A DNA stretch of 64,000 nucleotides, from the NCBI GenBank assembly GCA_039030555.1, contig JBCCDY010000001.1:186001-250000 (forward strand), read 5' to 3'. This stretch comes from JBCCDY01 sp039030555 (lineage in GTDB: Bacteria; Bacteroidota; Bacteroidia; Cytophagales; Cyclobacteriaceae). Below the pieces are notes generated by a model. The model was not told where the DNA came from and searched no databases. It saw only the letters and a program-made list of their open reading frames with translations. Below, in pieces: positions 8,309 to 16,175 of the stretch; position 1 is the stretch's first letter; each line of letters starts with the position of its first letter. The translations under genes were made by a program, and so were the position numbers.

Positions 8309-9700
8309 TTAACTTTGAGCTTCGTGCATAATCTCTTTAATGTCACTAATTAATTTTTTCGCTAAGCTTTCTGCTTTGGACTCTGAGTCTGCTTCTGAAT
8401 AAATTCGAATTATGGGTTCCGTATTTGACTTTCTCAAATGCACCCATTCATTTTCAAACTCAATTTTAACACCATCTACTGTATTTACCGGGTGGTTGTG
8501 GTATTGATGTTTTATGGATTTCAAAACTGAATCGACATCTATTCCATCATTCAGTTCAATCTTGTTTTTCGAAATATGATACTCCGGATAACTGGCTCTA
8601 AGCTTTGATGCTGTAATGTCTGACTTAGCCAGGTGAGACAAGAAAAGTGCAATACCAACTAGTGCATCTCGTCCGTAGTGAAGTTCAGGATAAATGATGC
8701 CTCCGTTACCTTCTCCTCCGATAATAGCTTTTGAAGCTTTCATTTCCTCAACAACATTAACTTCGCCGACTGCAGCCGAAGAATAGGCTCCCCCGTGTTT
8801 TTCTGTAACGTCTCTTAAAGCTCGGGTAGAAGATAAATTAGATACGGTATTACCCTTAGTGTTTTTCAAAATGTAATCCGCTACAGCTACTAAGGTATAT
8901 TCCTCCCCAAATGGGCTTCCGTCCTCACTTACTAAGGCCAGCCGATCAACATCAGGATCAACGATAATTCCTAAATCGTACCGACCATGTTTTACCTCAT
9001 TACATATTTCAGTGATATTTTCAGGAAGTGGTTCCGGATTATGAGGAAATATTCCTGTAGGCTCACAGTAGAGTTTTTTAACTTCTACGCTTAGTTTTTC
9101 TAATAGTTTAGGGATAGCAATTCCTCCTGATGAGTTAACTGCATCCAGAACGACTTTAAAACCTTTTGCTCTGATCGACTCCACATCAACCATAGGAAGT
9201 TCAAGAATAGCATTGATATGATACTCTAAGGCAGAATCGTCTATTGTAATTTCACCCAGTTCTTTTACTTCGGAAAATAAAAAATCATCATTTTCAGCAA
9301 TCTGAAGTACCTCCTGGCCATTTGCGCCTGAAATGAACTCTCCTTTTTCATTTAATAATTTCAGTGCATTCCACTGTGCGGGGTTATGACTGGCTGTTAA
9401 TATGATTCCGCCAGCAGCCTCATTTTTAGGAACAAACATTTCAACGGTTGGAGTCGTAGAAAGCCCAAGGTCAATCACATCTAATCCTAAGGCCTGAAGG
9501 GTTGAAGAGACCAGTTTTGAAACCATCTCACCAGAAACGCGGGCATCTCTTCCGATAATTATCGTTGATTTTCCAGATTTCTCTTTAGCCCAAGTTCCAA
9601 AGGCTGCAGAAAATTTAACAATATCGACAGGGGTAAGTCCTTCGTTTGGCTTACCTCCAATCGTTCCTCGAATTCCCGAAATCGATTTAATTAACGTCAC
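8309..9700 (-). CDS. glmM: Phosphoglucosamine mutase
   Basis: A 463-residue alpha-D-phosphohexomutase that converts glucosamine-6-phosphate to glucosamine-1-phosphate for UDP-GlcNAc, peptidoglycan and LPS. The four family signatures are present: phosphoserine Ser104 in LTASHNP, the metal loop VDPDVDRLA with Asp248, Asp250 and Asp252, the sugar loop GEGNGGIIYPELHYGRDA, and the phosphate loop RKSNTEPIIRIYSEA. Bacteroidota have this slightly long single-mutase form; phosphomannomutase or phosphoglucomutase activity is possible, but GEGNGG with TASHNPAQWN fits the GlmM type. It leads an operon with the cysteine desulfurase behind a good promoter at 9725-9756. Confidence 0.85.
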   Translation of the reverse strand: MTLIKSISGIRGTIGGKPNEGLTPVDIVKFSAAFGTWAKEKSGKSTIIIGRDARVSGEMVSKLVSSTLQALGLDVIDLGLSTTPTVEMFVPKNEAAGGIILTASHNPAQWNALKLLNEKGEFISGANGQEVLQIAENDDFLFSEVKELGEITIDDSALEYHINAILELPMVDVESIRAKGFKVVLDAVNSSGGIAIPKLLEKLSVEVKKLYCEPTGIFPHNPEPLPENITEICNEVKHGRYDLGIIVDPDVDRLALVSEDGSPFGEEYTLVAVADYILKNTKGNTVSNLSSTRALRDVTEKHGGAYSSAAVGEVNVVEEMKASKAIIGGEGNGGIIYPELHYGRDALVGIALFLSHLAKSDITASKLRASYPEYHISKNKIELNDGIDVDSVLKSIKHQYHNHPVNTVDGVKIEFENEWVHLRKSNTEPIIRIYSEADSESKAESLAKKLISDIKEIMHEAQS

Positions 9701-9724
9701 AAGGCATATTTAAAGTTTGCCCCG

Positions 9725-9756
9725 CAAAGGTAACAAGGAATTTACATCAGACGAAA
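9725..9756 (-). promoter_or_regulatory. Bacteroidota-type promoter for glmM operon
   Basis: On the minus strand TACCTTTG (9732-9725) matches the -7 consensus TAnnTTTG exactly, and TTTC (9756-9753) lies 20 bases upstream at the -33 position (consensus TTTG). Transcription would begin near 9720, leaving a leader of about 20 bases before the glmM ATG. Confidence 0.6.
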
Positions 9757-9789
9757 CAGGATTCTAGAAAGGATAGGGTAGAACTTGTT

Positions 9790-10020
9790 CTAATTGAATT
9801 TAGCCAATACTTTATTTACCTCGGAATCAGGGTTTCCACATGACTCTCCGGGTTCTACTGTTTTTCCACAGTAGCCGCAAGAGGCTCCGTCTTTATTTAG
9901 AAAGGGGTTCTGGGAGGCACAGGTTCCTTTAAACTCTCCGTCTTTTTTAAGTAAAATCCTTACCGACATTAAGACGAAAAACAATGCAATAAATCCAACT
10001 CCTAAAAAAACCGTTGCCAT
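9790..10020 (-). CDS. Small cysteine-rich single-pass membrane protein, possibly NqrM-like
   Basis: This 76-residue protein has one N-terminal helix (about residues 3-23), then a short basic linker and four cysteines in the pattern GTC-x(13)-C-x(2)-C-x(8)-C (GEFKGTCAS ... ASCGYCGK ... ESCG). A helix followed by four cysteines is the layout of NqrM (DUF539), which helps insert iron into Na+-translocating NADH:quinone reductase. The match is one of architecture only and no nqr genes are in the window, so this is a hypothesis. The four cysteines could bind a metal or Fe-S centre. Confidence 0.45.
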   Translation of the reverse strand: MATVFLGVGFIALFFVLMSVRILLKKDGEFKGTCASQNPFLNKDGASCGYCGKTVEPGESCGNPDSEVNKVLAKFN

Positions 10021-10037
10021 ATCTTTCTAATTTTATT

Positions 10038-10045
10038 CAAATTTA
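10038..10045 (-). promoter_or_regulatory. Candidate -7 element for small Cys-rich gene
   Basis: TAAATTTG on the minus strand (10045-10038) fits the Bacteroidota -7 consensus TAnnTTTG and sits 18 bases ahead of the ATG at 10020. The -33 position shows no good TTTG, so the call is weak. Confidence 0.3.
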
Positions 10046-10092
10046 TACAATTCATCTAGTTTAACAGAATCATACCCTCTACAGTTTCACAT

Positions 10093-10929
10093 ATGGCTAT
10101 AAAAGAAGGCTCTTTAGCATCGCCCGATCCTAAAAGATCAGAAAAATTGAACGCATTTGACAGGCTACTGACCATTATGGATGAGCTTCGTGAAAACTGT
10201 CCGTGGGATAAAAAGCAGACCTGGGAATCCCTTCGGCATTTGACTATTGAAGAAACATTTGAACTTTCCGACGCCATTCTGGAAGATGATAGACTAGAGG
10301 TGAAAAAAGAATTGGGCGATCTTATGCTTCATCTGGTATTCTATTCACGTATTGCATCTGAAAGAGATGATTTCGAGATTACAGAAGTTCTCAACCAGGT
10401 ATGTGATAAACTGGTCAACAGACACCCTCATATTTACGGTGATGTTGATGTGAATTCCGATGAGCAGGTCAAACAGAATTGGGAGAAAATAAAACTGAAA
10501 GAAAAGGGAAATACCTCCGTATTGGGAGGAGTACCGAAATCCCTCCCCGCTTTAATAAAAGCCATGCGGATTCAGGAAAAAGCAAGGGGTGTTGGTTTTG
10601 ATTGGGACGATAAAAGTGAGGTTTGGAAAAAAGTTCAGGAAGAATTAGCTGAGTTCGGAGATGAATTCGATGGAAAAGAACCAAAGGATATTGATAAAGA
10701 AACAGCACAGAGTGAGTTTGGAGACCTCTTATTTTCCCTAATCAATTTTGCCCGTTTCATAGACATTAATCCCGAAGAAGCTCTTGAACGGACCAATAAA
10801 AAATTTATTAATAGATTTCAATTCTTAGAAACAGAGTCCAAGAAGGATGGAAAATCACTTCCGGAGATGAGCCTGGAAGAAATGGATGAATATTGGGAGA
10901 AGGCAAAAAGTTCAGGAAAGAACAGCTAA
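10093..10929 (+). CDS. mazG: Nucleoside triphosphate pyrophosphohydrolase MazG
   Basis: A 278-residue all-alpha NTP pyrophosphohydrolase that hydrolyses (d)NTPs to NMP and pyrophosphate, cleaning the nucleotide pool. Two tandem MazG domains are visible. The N-terminal one contains CPWDKKQTWESLRHLTIEETFEL with the EExxE metal-binding type motif and a KKELGDLMLHLVFYSRIA helix. The C-terminal one carries WKKVQEELAEFGDEF and SEFGDLLFSLINFARF. The linker KSLPALIKAMRIQEKARGVGFDW is strongly conserved in E. coli-type MazG. The length is normal. It is divergent from the small Cys-rich gene with 72 bases between them. Confidence 0.95.
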   Translation: MAIKEGSLASPDPKRSEKLNAFDRLLTIMDELRENCPWDKKQTWESLRHLTIEETFELSDAILEDDRLEVKKELGDLMLHLVFYSRIASERDDFEITEVLNQVCDKLVNRHPHIYGDVDVNSDEQVKQNWEKIKLKEKGNTSVLGGVPKSLPALIKAMRIQEKARGVGFDWDDKSEVWKKVQEELAEFGDEFDGKEPKDIDKETAQSEFGDLLFSLINFARFIDINPEEALERTNKKFINRFQFLETESKKDGKSLPEMSLEEMDEYWEKAKSSGKNS

Positions 10930-11042
10930 AATCAATTTAGTTATAGCGAACTAAGATAGTCCGTTATGGTACTATCAAAGTAAAAAGGAAATCTAACCAT
11001 CAACAAGAAAAGGATTGCAAGATTGGAAAACGCAGTTTTTAA

Positions 11043-11330
11043 TTAGAAATCCATAAATAATTCTATCAAATACAAAGAAAGAATAGTCAATCCTACCAAA
11101 AGAAGGATAGGTAAAAACAACCCAAAAACATGTAAGACAGTGTTGTTTACATCTACAAGAAAGTAAAAGGACGGTATATAAATTCCTATTCCTATAAAGA
11201 GGTATCCCATTACTTTCGCTACTAATTTCCTATGGCCTCGGCTAGATTGCTTAAAGGCAATGACATAGCCTAGATATATACCTAACAAACCAACTAAAGT
11301 AAAAATTACTTGAAGCACGATTGTATGCAC
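11043..11330 (-). CDS. Small three-helix membrane protein, unknown function
   Basis: This 95-residue protein starts with GTG at 11330, one base after the stop of the CBS-domain gene, and is therefore probably co-translated with it. Hydrophobic helices lie at about residues 4-24, 38-60 and 66-90, with a basic patch (KQSSRGHRKL) between the first two. I do not recognise a family. The tight coupling suggests it works with the CBS protein, perhaps as a small membrane partner (inference). Confidence 0.5.
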   Translation of the reverse strand: MHTIVLQVIFTLVGLLGIYLGYVIAFKQSSRGHRKLVAKVMGYLFIGIGIYIPSFYFLVDVNNTVLHVFGLFLPILLLVGLTILSLYLIELFMDF

Positions 11331-11331
11331 T

Positions 11332-11826
11332 TTACCAAGTTGTCGCTTTAAACTTATTAACTGCCTTTAAAATGTCTTTCCTACTTACTTGACCCACTAA
11401 ATGTCCTGCTTCATCAACCACTGGAAACCTGCGAAAATTGGTCATTAAAAAAAGGTTCGCCACTTCAACCACGTCTTTATTTGCATCAACAGTTACAACT
11501 TCCTTTGTCATATAATCTTTAACGCGGCCAATACGCTCTGGCTCATTGTGATATACAATTTCTACTAAAACTTTCAGACAATCTTTTTCAGAAATAAGCC
11601 CTACCAAATCTCCATCGTCATTAACAACCGGGCCTCCTGAAATTTTCTGTTTGGTTATTTTATCGATCACTTCAAAAACTGATTGGTCTGGTTTGAATTT
11701 TACCAATTCAGAAGTCATATAATTATCTACAGAATCGTGCTTATTGTTAATATCGAATCGATCTGTTAATGCATGATCTTTTTTGGTTTTAGTGAATTGA
11801 GGCTTAAAGTTGGCGACGAATTGCAT
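11332..11826 (-). CDS. Two-CBS-domain regulatory protein
   Basis: A 164-residue protein consisting of a 35-residue polar N-terminus and a Bateman module of two CBS domains. The first spans about residues 36-95 (YMTSELVKFKPDQSVFEV ... GGPVVNDDGDLVGLISEKD); the second about 104-160 (YMTKEVVTVDANKDVVEV ... RRFPVVDEAGHLVGQVSRKDIL). Such modules bind adenosine nucleotides and sense energy state. There is no attached enzyme domain, so it probably regulates another protein, possibly the small membrane protein encoded immediately downstream. Confidence 0.85.
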   Translation of the reverse strand: MQFVANFKPQFTKTKKDHALTDRFDINNKHDSVDNYMTSELVKFKPDQSVFEVIDKITKQKISGGPVVNDDGDLVGLISEKDCLKVLVEIVYHNEPERIGRVKDYMTKEVVTVDANKDVVEVANLFLMTNFRRFPVVDEAGHLVGQVSRKDILKAVNKFKATTW

Positions 11827-12009
11827 GGCTATTTATTAAAGTTTTTCACAGAAGATACACAGAATGCTTCTTAAAAGCAATTCTGAAGAACTGGTTTAAC
11901 AGTTCACTACCGTTTTATCTCAATTCAGGCTTGAAAATGCCCCGGCTAATCCAGCTTTCTAAAAATCCTTGAGTTGCAACCTGTTCTTAAGCAAATCAAA
12001 ATTAAACTC

Positions 12010-13866
12010 ATGAAAACACTCAAACGTAACCTCTTAGTTCTTGGAATCATGATGGTTCCATTTCTTTTTATGTCGTGCGACGACGATGATTCGAATGATC
12101 CACAAACCATTGTGGATATTGCAATAGAAAATGGTAATTTTTCTATCCTTGTTGCCGCTTTACAAGAGGCTGATTTGGTAGACGCTCTTTCTGCGGAAGG
12201 ACCTTTCACGGTTTTCGCTCCTAACGATGCAGCGTTTACTGCGGCAGGAATTTCAGCAGACAATGTAGATGATATTCCTGATGCCGACTTGCTTGCTATT
12301 CTGCAATATCATGTAGTGTCAGGAAGCATCAGTTCAAGTCAATTAACAGATGGACCTGTAAATACCTTACAGGGAGCAGCGATAACCATCGATGCTACTG
12401 CACTAACGCTTACTGACTTAGATGGAAATGTAGTAAACATTGTCCAACCTTTTGATGTAGAAGGTTCCAATGGAGTTATACATACAATTAACGCTGTTTT
12501 AAGCCCAGTAGAAATTGAGGAAGAGCCTGAAGATATCGTTACTATTGCTCAAGCTACTTCTTCTCTAAGCACTCTGGTTGATGCACTTACCCTATTCCCT
12601 GATCTAGTGAACACCTTAAGCGATGATGACGGAACATTTACGGTTTTTGCTCCAAACGATGATGCTTTTGCTGATCTGTTAGCTGCTGTGGGACAAACTG
12701 ATTTAGAAGATGTACCTGAAAGTGTTATTCGAAACATATTAGAATATCACGTTATATCAGGAACTGCTGCCCTTTCAACAGATTTAACTGACGGACAGGA
12801 GATTCCCGCTCTTAATATGGAAAATGTAACCGTCGGTGTAGGAGATAATGTAACCATTAATGGAAATGTGGTAAGTACCCCTAATGTCGCAGCATCAAAC
12901 GGAGTTGTTCATATCATCGACGGAGTTTTAATTCCTGAATTAGAAGCAAGCATTGTAAATACTATTGTGGAGCCTGCTTATTTCAATGTGAATTTCAGCA
13001 CACTAACTGCTGCTGTTGTGCAAGCAGAGCTTTTAGAAACTTTGATTGATCCAGATATTAACTGGACGCTTTTTGCTCCTGATAATGCTGCTTTTGAGGC
13101 CGCTGGAATCATGGAGTTACCTGATAACACGGAAGATGGTAATGCAACTTTAGCTGGAATACTTCAATACCATGTAATCGGCATGGCAGGCGGAGGAGAA
13201 CTGTTTGCAAGTAATTTACCTTCAACCGAAGGAGCATTTGCAGCAGCAGTAACTACTCTAAATGGTGATTTCTTTTTAACAAACAACTCTAATGGTGTAT
13301 TCATCAATGGTAATAGCGAAGTAACCTTAGCGACCGAAGCGGAAGGAGCTCTTGATTACGATAACGGTGTAGTACATTTAATAAATAGAACTCTACAGCC
13401 AGAAGATCAAGATATAGTTGCTATAGCTACAGATGCGGGCTTTACTGAATTAGCTGCTGCTTTAACAGAAGCTGGATTAGTTACTACGCTCCAAGGGAAT
13501 GGTCCTTTCACCGTATTTGCGCCAGACGATGCAGCATTCCAAGCCCTCTATGATGCACTAGGAGAAACTGTAACCGGTCCGGGGGATGTTGATGACCTAC
13601 TAGGAGAGGGAACTTTATCTACAGTATTGTTATACCATGTGTTCCAGGGCGGAAGGGTATTTTCTTCTGACCTTAGTGATGGTTTGGTAGTAGCTGATAC
13701 TGACGAAGCTTCATTCACAGTTAACGTAGCGATGGATGGTTCGGTAACACTAACAGATCAGGAACCTGATAATGCAGATGCCTCTGTAACTGCAACCGAT
13801 ATATTAACCTCTAATGGTGTTATTCATGTAATCAACAGTGTGATTTTACCCGTTGATTTAGATTAA
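12010..13866 (+). CDS. Surface lipoprotein with four fasciclin (FAS1) domains
   Basis: ATG 12010 is preferred over 11974 because it gives a lipoprotein signal peptide (MKTLKRNLLVLGIMMVPFLFMSC) with the lipidated Cys followed by DDDDSND, an acidic stretch like the surface-export signal of Bacteroidota lipoproteins. The 618-residue product has four FAS1 domains at about 28-165, 170-305, 310-465 and 470-615. Each has an FTVFAPND(D/A)AF or equivalent H1 box and a YHV ... NGV(V/I)H(V/I)I H2 box. The third is the most divergent (WTLFAPDNAAF). FAS1 proteins mediate adhesion to surfaces or matrix. A strong terminator follows, so it is monocistronic. Confidence 0.92.
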   Translation: MKTLKRNLLVLGIMMVPFLFMSCDDDDSNDPQTIVDIAIENGNFSILVAALQEADLVDALSAEGPFTVFAPNDAAFTAAGISADNVDDIPDADLLAILQYHVVSGSISSSQLTDGPVNTLQGAAITIDATALTLTDLDGNVVNIVQPFDVEGSNGVIHTINAVLSPVEIEEEPEDIVTIAQATSSLSTLVDALTLFPDLVNTLSDDDGTFTVFAPNDDAFADLLAAVGQTDLEDVPESVIRNILEYHVISGTAALSTDLTDGQEIPALNMENVTVGVGDNVTINGNVVSTPNVAASNGVVHIIDGVLIPELEASIVNTIVEPAYFNVNFSTLTAAVVQAELLETLIDPDINWTLFAPDNAAFEAAGIMELPDNTEDGNATLAGILQYHVIGMAGGGELFASNLPSTEGAFAAAVTTLNGDFFLTNNSNGVFINGNSEVTLATEAEGALDYDNGVVHLINRTLQPEDQDIVAIATDAGFTELAAALTEAGLVTTLQGNGPFTVFAPDDAAFQALYDALGETVTGPGDVDDLLGEGTLSTVLLYHVFQGGRVFSSDLSDGLVVADTDEASFTVNVAMDGSVTLTDQEPDNADASVTATDILTSNGVIHVINSVILPVDLD

Positions 13867-13879
13867 GAAGTTTTTTTAG

Positions 13880-13908
13880 AAGCGGAGGTTTTAAGCCTCC
13901 GCTTTTTT
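13880..13908 (+). terminator. Intrinsic terminator after FAS1 lipoprotein gene
   Basis: A perfect nine-base stem AAGCGGAGG / CCTCCGCTT closes a seven-base loop (TTTTAAG) and leads into a T-run. It begins 14 bases after the stop at 13866 and insulates the two-component operon downstream. Confidence 0.88.
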
Positions 13909-13941
13909 AAACATTATATCACCCATTCAGTTTCCGCAGTT

Positions 13942-14958
13942 ATGTTTAACTACAAATACCGATACTTCTTCATTATTCTTTTATCGATCTATTCTGTATT
14001 GAACATTTTATTCACAGGGGGAGACCGGTTAGTTGATATGGAACTACCTATTCCACACCTCCTAATACTTATTTTTATTGTAGTAACCGGGATTTGGGAA
14101 GGGAACAGTTTACTTATGAAGCTCATTGGTAAGAATGGTTATTTCTTGCCTAATATTCATCCCCTTATCAAACTCTTCCTAGGGTCTGTACTAATCGTAT
14201 TTCTAATCTCATCCATCCTCACCTATGGAATTTTCAAATTCTATTCACTAGAAAGTTTTTCGACAGAATTCAAACTTTCATTAGGGTTTTCATTTAGGGT
14301 CAATCTCTTTTTGAACTGTGTTAATGCCATCGTTTTTTACATCAATCAGCATAAAAATGCCCAACTCGAAACACAAGAGTTGAAGAAAAAAAATATTGAG
14401 GCTCAGTTTGAAATTTTAAAAAACCAAATTAATCCCCATTTTCTGTTTAATAGTTTTAATGTATTGAGCTCTCTTGTCTATGAGAACCCGGAATTGGCCG
14501 GTGATTTTATTGAAAGATTATCAAAAGTTTATCGGTATATCCTTACCCACAAGGAACATAAACTAGTTGATTTAAGAGAAGAGATTAACTTTTTAAAATC
14601 GTACTTATTTCTTCTTGAAGTCCGATATGATAAGAATCTAAAGACTGAAATAGATCTTCCTGAAAAATATTTTGATAACTACCAGATTCCTCCGGCAACA
14701 CTTCAGATTTTGATAGAAAATGTAATCAAACACAATATTGTATCTGAAAAAAAGAAGCTGAACATAAAGATTTCAAACAATTTTGGAACCTATTTAACGG
14801 TAACTAACAACCTTCAATTAAAGACCAGTAAAGAAGAATCTACCTCAGTAGGGCTTGCCAATATTCAGGAACGTTTTGAGTTCTTGACCAAAGACCCTGT
14901 GATTATTGAAAGCAATGAAGGTGAATTCAAAGTTCGATTACCTCTGATTGGAAAATGA
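13942..14958 (+). CDS. LytS/YehU-type sensor histidine kinase
   Basis: A 338-residue kinase with four membrane helices in the first 135 residues and no extracellular sensor domain of note, then a short coiled coil. The His_kinase (PF06580) domain has phosphoacceptor His166 in NQINPHFLFNSFNVL. The ATPase part shows the N box (LQILIENVIKHN, Asn260) and a G box at SVGLANIQERF. The stop overlaps the start of the LytTR regulator by four bases (ATGA), showing a cognate pair. Family members sense envelope state or small molecules; the ligand is not evident here. Confidence 0.92.
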   Translation: MFNYKYRYFFIILLSIYSVLNILFTGGDRLVDMELPIPHLLILIFIVVTGIWEGNSLLMKLIGKNGYFLPNIHPLIKLFLGSVLIVFLISSILTYGIFKFYSLESFSTEFKLSLGFSFRVNLFLNCVNAIVFYINQHKNAQLETQELKKKNIEAQFEILKNQINPHFLFNSFNVLSSLVYENPELAGDFIERLSKVYRYILTHKEHKLVDLREEINFLKSYLFLLEVRYDKNLKTEIDLPEKYFDNYQIPPATLQILIENVIKHNIVSEKKKLNIKISNNFGTYLTVTNNLQLKTSKEESTSVGLANIQERFEFLTKDPVIIESNEGEFKVRLPLIGK

Positions 14959-15707
14959 AAGCCATAATCGTAGAAGATGAAAAGTATGCAGCCAACCGAC
15001 TAGAGCGACTGGTCAAATCACATCCTTCTAATATTGAGGTTATAGAACGGTTCGACTCCATAGAAGACACCGTTGATTATCTTAGTAATGGTGACGAATC
15101 CGATTTTCTTTTCTTGGATATTCACCTTGCTGATGGTCTAAGCTTTGAGATATTCCAGAAGGTCAGATATGAAAAGCCCGTGATCTTCACGACCGCTTAC
15201 GATGATTACTCCTTGAAAGCCTTCAAACTCAACAGCATAGACTATCTACTCAAGCCGATAAATATGGAAGAGTTAAATCAGGCAGTTGATAAAATGATTA
15301 GGCTGAGGCATCAAAATACAGCCATCGACTTGGCGCCGATCACTGAATACTTCAAAAAATCAAATTATAAAAAAAGGTTTTTATCGAAAACCGGAAATAA
15401 ATATACTCAGCTGAACGTTGAAGACTGCATTCTTTTCTATGCGGACGGAAAGATCGTTTATTGCCTAAGTTCAAATGATCATAAAAAGCATATTATTGAT
15501 CACACTATCGAGGAACTCAATAATCTCCTGAATCCGTCTGATTGTTTTAAGATCAATAGAAAAGTAATTATTAATGCAAGGCACATCCAGGAAATTCAAA
15601 ATTATGAAGGAAATAGACTAATGATAAATTGCAGTGTCGAAGCCCCTTTTGAACTTCTTGTGAGTCGTGAGCGAGTGAGTCTTTTCAAAAAGTGGTTGGA
15701 TCAATAG
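14955..15707 (+). CDS. LytTR-family response regulator
   Basis: A 250-residue regulator with a receiver domain (1-120), phosphoacceptor Asp55 in FLFLDIHLADG, conserved Lys100 in DYLLKP, and a LytTR DNA-binding domain (about 140-248) that includes INRKVIINARHIQEI and LLVSRERVSLFKKWL. It is translationally coupled to the upstream kinase through an ATGA overlap. LytTR regulators bind short direct repeats upstream of target promoters; targets are not evident, although the following small exported coiled-coil gene 37 bases downstream is a candidate member of the same transcript. Confidence 0.93.
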   Translation: MKAIIVEDEKYAANRLERLVKSHPSNIEVIERFDSIEDTVDYLSNGDESDFLFLDIHLADGLSFEIFQKVRYEKPVIFTTAYDDYSLKAFKLNSIDYLLKPINMEELNQAVDKMIRLRHQNTAIDLAPITEYFKKSNYKKRFLSKTGNKYTQLNVEDCILFYADGKIVYCLSSNDHKKHIIDHTIEELNNLLNPSDCFKINRKVIINARHIQEIQNYEGNRLMINCSVEAPFELLVSRERVSLFKKWLDQ

Positions 15708-15744
15708 CCAATTTTTAATTTTTTAAGGCGCCAAAAACCTGTTT

Positions 15745-16101
15745 ATGCGATCATTTCTTTTTACAGCCTTACTCTGTTCTTTCTTTTTTAGCTTAAAAGC
15801 ACAACAAGCAACCCCCGATCAAATTGATTCCTTAAAAAATCAAATTTTAAAACTCTCACTGGAAGTTGATGATATAAACCTCCGCTTGGATAAAACTCAA
15901 AGAAGGTTTAAAATGGGTATGGTCATTTCCACTGTTGGCTATTCAACCGTTATCGCCGGTGGGCAAATGCTAGGAAGAGATAATGATGGTCTTGGACAAG
16001 CTTTACTCTACGTTGGGGGGACTATTGGTGTCATAGGAACTTACTATTTAGTAGATTCCTTCAGGCATTTGAGAGCTAAAAGAAAAAAACGAAGTCCTTA
16101 G
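15745..16101 (+). CDS. Small exported coiled-coil membrane protein, unknown function
   Basis: A 118-residue protein with a signal peptide (MRSFLFTALLCSFFFSLKAQ), then a predicted coiled coil at about 24-52 (PDQIDSLKNQILKLSLEVDD ...), two hydrophobic segments at about 57-75 and 85-105, and a very basic tail (RAKRKKRSP). I do not recognise the family. It follows the two-component pair by 37 bases and may share its promoter; a role in the response is possible but not shown. Confidence 0.5.
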   Translation: MRSFLFTALLCSFFFSLKAQQATPDQIDSLKNQILKLSLEVDDINLRLDKTQRRFKMGMVISTVGYSTVIAGGQMLGRDNDGLGQALLYVGGTIGVIGTYYLVDSFRHLRAKRKKRSP

Positions 16102-16175
16102 TCCTAAGCTGTTAAGCACTACTCTCCCGGTTTTTTATTAGCTTCGAGGCTTTTATTTAGGGCAATCAGCGTAGC

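Noticed and set aside
10950..10975. Hairpin GATAGT...ACTATC after mazG
   Set aside because: The stem is short and there is no following T-tract, so it cannot be called a terminator.
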